Shown one piece after another: positions 56,867-64,000 of a DNA stretch of 64,000 nt. Within the stretch, counting starts at the first letter, position 1; each line of letters starts with the position of its first letter. The position numbers and the translations under genes were made by a program. Origin of the DNA: Ailanthus altissimus (Eukaryota > Streptophyta > Magnoliopsida > Sapindales > Simaroubaceae); NCBI GenBank assembly GCA_946807835.1, contig OX327699.1, forward strand, positions 1,862,501 through 1,926,500, written 5' to 3'. Under the pieces are notes generated by a model. The model was not told the origin of the DNA. It searched no databases and saw only the letters and a list, made by a program, of their open reading frames with translations.

Positions 56867-58876
56867 ATTACATGGCCGCAAGGGCATACTCCGGCGGCGC
56901 CGCTAACATCCCTTTCGATAAAACAACAACTACAGCTATTTTACAGTACAATGGAAATTATACTCCATTTTCTTCACCTCCTTTATTGCCTCATCTTCCT
57001 CATTATAATGATACAAAAGCATTAATGAATTTCAGCGGAAGTCTTCGAAGCTTAGCTGATAAAGATCACCCGATTGACGTTCCCTTGAACATTACCAATA
57101 AGTTCTTTTTCACAGCTTCGATAAACACAATCAGTTGCCCTAATAATTCATGTTCAGGGCCAAATGGGTCAAGAGTTTTGGCTAGCATGAACAACATAAG
57201 CTTTGTTACCCGTCTATTGATATACTAGAAGCTTACTGCTATCAAATTAATGGAGTTTTCGGAACTCGGTTTCCGAGTTTCCCCCCTTTGAAATTCAATT
57301 TTACTGCTGAATCTTTGCCATCGTTTTTATTGACTCCGAAAAGAGCAACTGAAGTGAAGGTGATAGAATATAACTCCACGGTGGAGCTTGTTTTTCAAGG
57401 AACAAATTTGGTTGCAGGGGATGATCATCCAATGCACTTACATGGATACAGTTTCTATGTTGTTGGATCGGGGCCCGGAAATTTTGACAAAAAAAGAGAC
57501 CCTTCGGGATATATTCTCGTTGATCCTCCTCTTCAAAACACCATTGCTGTTCCAATAAATGGATGGACTACCATTAGATTCAAGGCAGATAATCCCGGTA
57601 CGTATGTGGCATACATTTGCATCTGCCGCTTCTGTTGTTATCATAAACGAATCTTTTTACTATCTAGTTGTTGAATTTTCATGAATAGACTTTGTTGCAT
57701 TTTACTAAATAATTCCCCTCAATTTTTATCCTATATTATTAGTGGCATGTAACAATTTATTTATTGAAACCTAGACTGTGCATTATTATTTTTACCCATC
57801 GATGGTCAAATTAATGGATGAAAATGATTGACAAGGAGTTCATTCAATACAGAAGTTCGCATATTTTAAAATATTAATTGGAGCAATATATACACTGTTG
57901 TTAGCTCAAAGATAGTGTTGTATGGCTCATATCTATATTCTAAAATATGCCAACATCTACATTAAATAACTGTTAATTTAATACACAAATTAAACCATAG
58001 CTTTATTTAATAAAGAGAAAATTATTATTATCCCCGTATTTTATATATATATATATGTTATTTTGATTTAAGTTTTTTGAAAGTACTCATTACTTATTTA
58101 CAAGAAATTTTAAAAAGAGAAAATAATACTAAAAAAAGGTAAATTGCCAATTTTAAAAATAAAGTAATAAGTAGTTCTAAAGATTCAAGGTGGGAAGTGG
58201 TATATATGAAAAAACTTAGGGATATTGCTTGTTTTCCCCTTAATAAGATATAAAAAATTAAGAAAGTAAATGATAAAATATTTAATTTTAAGTAAATGAA
58301 TAATATCTAGGGATAGTTAATTCAATGACCTCTCTTAATATATATATATATATATATTTTAAGAAGGTCGATTTTACTGATTCAATTTTTTGTCCTCGAC
58401 CTCCTCCGTAAGAATGATTTCTAAATTTTAAGCAACTTTTAAGGAAGCTCTTGATAGAATATCTTTTTTAAAACTTTTTTTGAAAGGGTCTATGATGCGT
58501 TTTAAATTAGGTAAATGATGAGTTTTAGAATTTTAGAGATGTATGCATTTAGATTTTAGCCAAACTTCAATGGAAGATGTCAATAATTCATCCCAGTTAT
58601 AATAATATTTCTGTTACTTTATGAAGGCTAAACAAATAATTAATTGTTTATCACATAAAAGGACTTACCTATAATAAATAAATAGCTTTTACGTATATTT
58701 AATTTTTGTTGATGTTGATGTTGTTGTTTTTTGGAATTAAAACAGGAGTATGGTTCATGCACTGCCATTTGGACAGACACACGACCTGGGGGTTGGGCAT
58801 GGCGTTCATTGTTAAAGATGGCAAAGCTCCTGACGCTCAGATTTTACCTCCACCACCAGACATGCCCCAATGTTGA
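56867..58876 (+). pseudogene. Laccase (multicopper oxidase), 3' half, frameshifted
   Basis: Laccases are secreted copper enzymes that oxidise phenolics such as monolignols. Reading starts at YMAARAYSGGAANIPFD, inside the gene, directly behind the copia LTR. The large exon runs to 57597 with [30 protein letters not shown], then, in the next frame, [20 protein letters not shown] and the copper motif [14 protein letters not shown]. One base is lost near 57206. An intron with GT/AG (57598-58745) precedes the last exon 58746-58876: [20 protein letters not shown], ending PPPPDMPQC and stop. The HCH...H ligands are kept. The first half, with the signal peptide and two copper motifs, is absent. The RHTTWG text resembles the LAC14/15 type, but I am not certain. 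Confidence 0.9.
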
Positions 58877-61800
58877 AGCTTTTCTTAATCTGAGTTTCTT
58901 CTTGTATTCAGTCATCATTTTATATTTCCTCTGTTTGTCTTTAGCATCAATTCATGTGCTATGCAAGTTGATTGCTTAAGGGAATATTGCTTTTAAGTAA
59001 AGCATATATATTTTGATACTTAGTGCATCTTTAATTTTAAATGAACTTTATGTAAGCAGTTGTTTATTTAAATAAATTGATAAGTGTTTATTTATATTTA
59101 GGCCTTAAAATTTAGCTTCTTTAGTTTTTCAAATTTGACATGGTAGTGAATACATGGATTTATTTTTCAAATTTTACTTCACCGCCGGCCTTTTGCTCTT
59201 ACATGGATTTTATTTTGATGTTGTTTTAGATAAATCCTGAAATGAGTTGTGTTGAGATTATGGTGTGTATATGAAATAATAGTAATATTTTGCAATTTCC
59301 TTTTGAGTGTGAGGTTTAGTATCTCTCTTACATGATGATTATTTTATCTTTCCTGCATAAAAATAAAATTCTCCAATCTTTAATATAAGTAGAAATTTCA
59401 ACAATGAGAATGGGATAGTCCTCCAATAAGCACTAGGTAGCAAAATTCTATAGCGTCGTTGTCCAGAAACATCATAGTCAAAGCATCGATGTTAAGCCAC
59501 CATGCATATCAGCATATAAGCCGACGCCTCAAATTGTCATCATCGTCGTGATCTATTTGTCATTTCTAACGATCAACATCGCCTCTATTTGTCAAATCCA
59601 AAAGGTCTATTCCACCTTCATCATCTGCAACGACTCCTAATTAAAAACTTCATTAAATTATTATTTATTAGTATCATGAAACTCGTGTCTTCCTCCTAAC
59701 GTGATTCCAAACAATAAAATAATGTCCGCAATTAGCGTTGGTAAAACGTCACAGTAGGTCGGGTTAATAATTGACACATTTATTTTTCATTTGACCCCAC
59801 TTAGCTGATTGTTTATTAAGTAATATTAAATATTTTAAAAAATAATATGTTAAATAATAAAATAATATAAATTTTAAAATTATTTTATTTATTTAACAGA
59901 TAATGTTTTGAAATATAATTTAGAATATTTAAGTAATTAATTTATTAAATGAATCATATTTAAATTAACGAGTCACTCAATTCATTAACAATCTACAATT
60001 TGTTAATAACTTGTAATTTATTATTGACTCGCAACCAATTGTTTAATATTTTTTAACCCATTACCCCGTTTTACAACCTCATAACTAGAAACTCATGTCA
60101 CTTAATATTAATTAAAATATTAAAATTAAAATTAATTAAACTAATTAATTAAAATTTTAATAATAATACAAATATAGTTCCTCATAAATATTAATGCACG
60201 AGATGAAATGATACAAATCCAAACTTAAAATACTAGAATATAGTATATATTAATTACATAAAAAAAGTCCAACTTAGCCTTGAAGGTCTTTTTTAGGGGT
60301 TAGATTTCTTTTGGCTTTATTAAATTGTTTATATATATATATATATATTTTTTAAAAAATCTAATAATTTAAACATCTCAAATTTATTTTATTAAATTAT
60401 CATTAATATTTTTAAAACTATTAAATTTATCCTATTTATGTTAAATGAGTTGGCGGGTCAAATCTTCAAATCCAAAATGGCACATTTAATAAATGGATTG
60501 TTCAAGCACGGCCAACTTATTAAATAAGTTAAACATTTTTCACCCAAACATGCATTTTTTGTGTCGGTTTCGCAGGTCAAGTAAAAAATGCCAAATTTTA
60601 TCCGCAATAATGCTAAGGAGATGTATTAATCTGCTTTTTGAATTTTGTCTAGATCTATGAACTAATTTTGAATATTTTTTAGGACAAAAAGGATTTAAAA
60701 GAATTTTCTATTCCATTAAATTTAAATTAATTTATTATTTTTGTTTGTATTATTTAACATCGAACAATTTGTTTTTTAAGCTTCTTTTCCTTAATTTATA
60801 TTATGATAAAACATTTTTCTTTTTCGAAACCATTATGATGAAAGATTTTAGTACCCCTAAAAATGAATTTTTACTATTAACACCATGATAAGGAGATGCT
60901 TAGATATATTAGTTAAAATTTAAGGAGGTAAAATCTACACTGAAGCCATTGTAAAGAGATCTTGACAGTTTGTGGGCATTCACTGATTCTTGACATAATT
61001 TGTTTTTTGTCGGGAATTTGTATATGCCTTGATATTTTACTGTGTTAATTTTTAACAATTTGTAATTAACAATGATTAGATCATTAATAGATTGAGAATT
61101 GGTGATATTCTTAGATCACTATTTATTTATTATTTGTATTGTAATGATTTGATAGATTAGGAATTTTTTTATAAAAAAAAATTATGTAGGTTTTGGCTCT
61201 TTGCATTCTGGTATTTGTACACTGTTAATGCACTGTACTATTTTTTTTTTTTTACGACTTGAATTTTTGTGATTTAGCAAAACTGACTCAAAATTTTCTT
61301 TAATTTTAAAAGGCTTTAAAATATTTCTATTTGTTAGTGCTTATCATTTATTTTAACAGAAATAATGACAATTTAGTAATTTAATATATTAATAGTGAGG
61401 AAAACATATTAAATGTCTAATCAAATCTATGTGATAGTGTGTAATTGGTAGATTTGATTTAAATAATATAATATTTATTTTAATAAAAATAAATAAATAA
61501 TATTTATTTGGACTAAATTCACGTGGCACCCTACTTTTGTCTTTGGCGATTGTTGATTGCTATTAGTTGTTACGGTTGTTATTTTTTTTTGTGACAATGG
61601 TAATTATAAAAATGCTTAAATTTTTATATTATTATATTTTTTTTTTTATTTACATAATGATAAGGTCATTTTTTATTAAAAAAATTAAAATAACATAAAA
61701 CAAATAGTTGAGAGGGCGACAACAGTGGAATGGTGACTTACATCGTCATTACCATTGGACAAATCAGACATCGATCTATTTAGTGATAGTAACAGTGCAA

Positions 61801-64000
61801 GTTATCTCCTCATCGTTGAAATTGAGACGACAGTGGCTATCGCCCTTACAACTATTTTTGGCTGTTTTCTTTTTATCTTTTGGGATAAAAAATAATCCTA
61901 TTATAATATAGATAAAAAAAAATAAAATTTGATAATATAAAAATTGATTATTTTGACGATCACCACTATTATTGAAAAATAGCATCCTGTTGTCTTTGAC
62001 AGCTATTTTCTTGTGATGGTGGTAGAGGTTTATTTATTTAAAAAATGTTTTTAAAAAAAAATTAGAGTTATTGGTAAATGGTCACGGTATAATTTCTAAC
62101 CATTGGTAAAATAGTAATTGCATGCTTTTTAATAAAAAAAATTGTTAAAAAAAATACTAATGAACATAGATGTTTTAGGATTCTTTTAAAACCAAAATTT
62201 TTTTTAATCAACTTCGTGAAATCATAGAAATTTAAAAAGTCATAAATAAAAAAGAATATGTAATAAATGAGTTACAATGATATTTTTCATTGAATTCAAT
62301 ATGATATCATTATATAAAAAAGTACTTAGTTGATTCATATAATTACACAATCAATTGTCACTTTCCTCTATATTCTGCTACTTTCATCAGTTATCAACAA
62401 CACAATAACAAAATTCTACATTAGTATCTTCATACAACAATAAATTTGACATTGCAAATATAGCAATTTCCTACTTGACCTCAGTACTTGATACACAAAC
62501 AATGGATTGTTTAATTGGAACTCGATAAAATAATCTCAAAACCCCTCTATTCCAAGTAAATAGATTTACAAAAATCAGATTAGTTAAGATATTTAGTTTA
62601 GTAATGATCCCTTAACATATTTGACCAATACCTTAAAAGAAAATGCAGATCTGCTGACTATAAAAAATTTACAAACCTGTTTTTTTCTATCATAGTTTAC
62701 AATTTTCTATAAAAATCTTAAATAAACGTAAAACAAATTGAATAGCATAAATTTAGTTCAAAAAAAAAAAAATAACAGAATGACTGTGCCATAGTTAAGC
62801 AGGGAGTTCTTAGTGTTCATCAACTATGAGAATTAATTTGAATTTTCTTTTCAATAATAAAATTTGCTAAAGGAAAGTAATAGGGCTTAGAATTTGTGGT
62901 GGCTAAAAATAAGTTTCAATATTGGACATATGTATGAACACAAAATTAAATATGTAAACTAGTAATAACTTTTAGCGTCGCATAAGTTTTGATTTCCTTT
63001 ACTTTGTGTTATTTTGCTTATGAACCATTCAAAGAAAATAAAGAAGCTTAACTGAAATACAAAATCCATAAAATACAAGTACTATGATGATCAGTAAGAA
63101 TCACATACGTTCATTCCTTTTAAACTAAAAGCAATCGAGTCACATAGCTTGCCCACTCTGCCTAGACTTGATCTTGACACCAAATTATGTTGGTTTCCCA
63201 TGAAAGTGTATGCAAACAACATTATAAACTTGAGGAAGAAAACTTAACATTGAATTTAATACATATGATTGTTGCTGCATGAAATGCACAAAGGCCCCAA
63301 TCCAAGCCCACACGTGTCTAAGTATGTTTGACAAAGTAAGAAATATGGACACAAGTCACTTATAGGGCTTAATTTGTGGGTCATAATTTTATAAATACAA
63401 GGTCATACTAAGTAAGATCTAAAGTATATAAACCCTTTGGTTAAGGTCATTTGGGAGATACTTAACTTAAAATAATGGTAAGTTTATGTTAATAAAACTA
63501 ATACAGAAACACAAGTCTTATAATATCTTATTTGACTTTTAAAGTTCTTGTAAAATTAGAATTAATAATTTACTTATTTTGTTTGGTAATAAAAATTACC
63601 TAATAGTCTGTTATTTAGAACAAAATCAACATCTTACTTTTTTTATTTAAAAATTTCATTCTTTTTAATAAGATTACAACTCATTAAGTAAATAAAATTT
63701 TAAAAGCATAAAGAGTCTAATAAAATATTTTAATCGAATATAAATTCTTGCCTTATAAAATTAGTCTTGGATAATATGTAAAGACATCATTCATTCATCA
63801 TCCATTATTCATTTATAATCATATCTCATCTTTAAATCTTTTTCATTTGAGATATTTAAGTAATTCCCTTTCACTCTTAATTGCAGTTTATGACTTGAAA
63901 CCCTAAAGAACATAAACTTATTTAGCGTTAATTTATTCTTGGCAAGCACGTCACCACACCCATTAGTATTTAATTTCTTCATTCTTCCACAAGAATACCA
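58877..64000. other. AT-rich intergenic sequence, nothing identified
   Basis: Both strands were read. Only short frames occur (e.g. 61708-61911) and none shows a family motif. There are TA runs (60331-60349), poly-T/poly-A runs, and a stretch 59750-60600 with CGGGTTAATAATTGAC and GCGGGTCAAAT words that could be a worn non-autonomous DNA transposon. I found no terminal repeats to support that. Confidence 0.6.

Noticed and set aside
57301..57644. Minus-strand frames opposite the laccase exon
   Set aside because: Shadows of the laccase coding strand.
59750..60600. Possible hAT-like miniature transposon
   Set aside because: The CGGGTTAA/GGGTCAAAT words are suggestive, but I found no terminal repeats or 8-bp duplication.

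Overview
The window looks like gene-poor heterochromatin from a flowering plant, probably a dicot. It is strongly AT-rich. Almost every recognisable protein segment belongs to a plant transposon family: MULE/KAONASHI-type, CACTA, Ty1/copia, Ty3/gypsy of Tat and Athila type, and a DUF4283 LINE. The only host-type genes are two pseudogenes, a replication factor C subunit 3 (RFC3) fragment and the 3' half of a laccase. I cannot name the species. No RNA gene, CRISPR array or intact host gene was found.

Layout. 1-1200: end of a long LTR (family E). 1200 to about 9350: remnant of a KAONASHI-like MULE, with a mudrA transposase 3' part (+) convergent with a DUF1985/Ulp1-like protease gene (-), interrupted by a 2.8-kb solo LTR (A1). 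9356-22104: a Tat-like gypsy element (RNase H, integrase, antisense ORF, LTR). Its pol is split by LTR C1, C1 is split by solo LTR A3, and A3 is split by solo LTR A2. 22105-30060: a second gypsy copy sharing that LTR (PBS, gag), with solo LTR C3 in gag and a decayed copia element (D) behind it. 30446-33812: LTR C5 containing LTR E2. 33813-41045: a LINE ORF1 split by a non-autonomous LTR element (B), whose polypurine tract is split by solo LTR A4. 41103-48590: minus-strand gypsy remnants, including an Athila-like element whose 3' LTR is C6. 48591-49072: a copia end. 49073-55544: a CACTA element carrying RFC3 exons and solo LTR C4. 55545-56866: a 5'-truncated copia that breaks into a laccase pseudogene (56867-58876). 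58877-64000: AT-rich sequence with nothing I can identify.

The insertion order can be read from target-site duplications found by eye: TATAT (A1), AAAAC (A2), TACTC (A3), AGGGG (A4), AAGGA (B), GGTAC (C3), CGGCT (C4) and ATAAC (E2), plus imperfect AACAG/AATAG (C1) and TTCAT/TTCAC (C5). Most insertions are solo LTRs, so recombination has removed most internal regions. The most unusual signals are: (1) the RFC3 segment with intact splice sites inside a CACTA element; (2) a 52-bp-period array of G+C-rich palindromes just upstream of the TATA box of LTR family C; (3) loss of catalytic residues in the MULE-borne Ulp1-like protease.

How the parts work together: there is no operon or host pathway here. 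The parts act as transposon modules (gag, protease, RT, RNase H, integrase, LTR promoters, PBS/PPT priming sites), and nearly all are disabled by stops, frameshifts or nested insertions.
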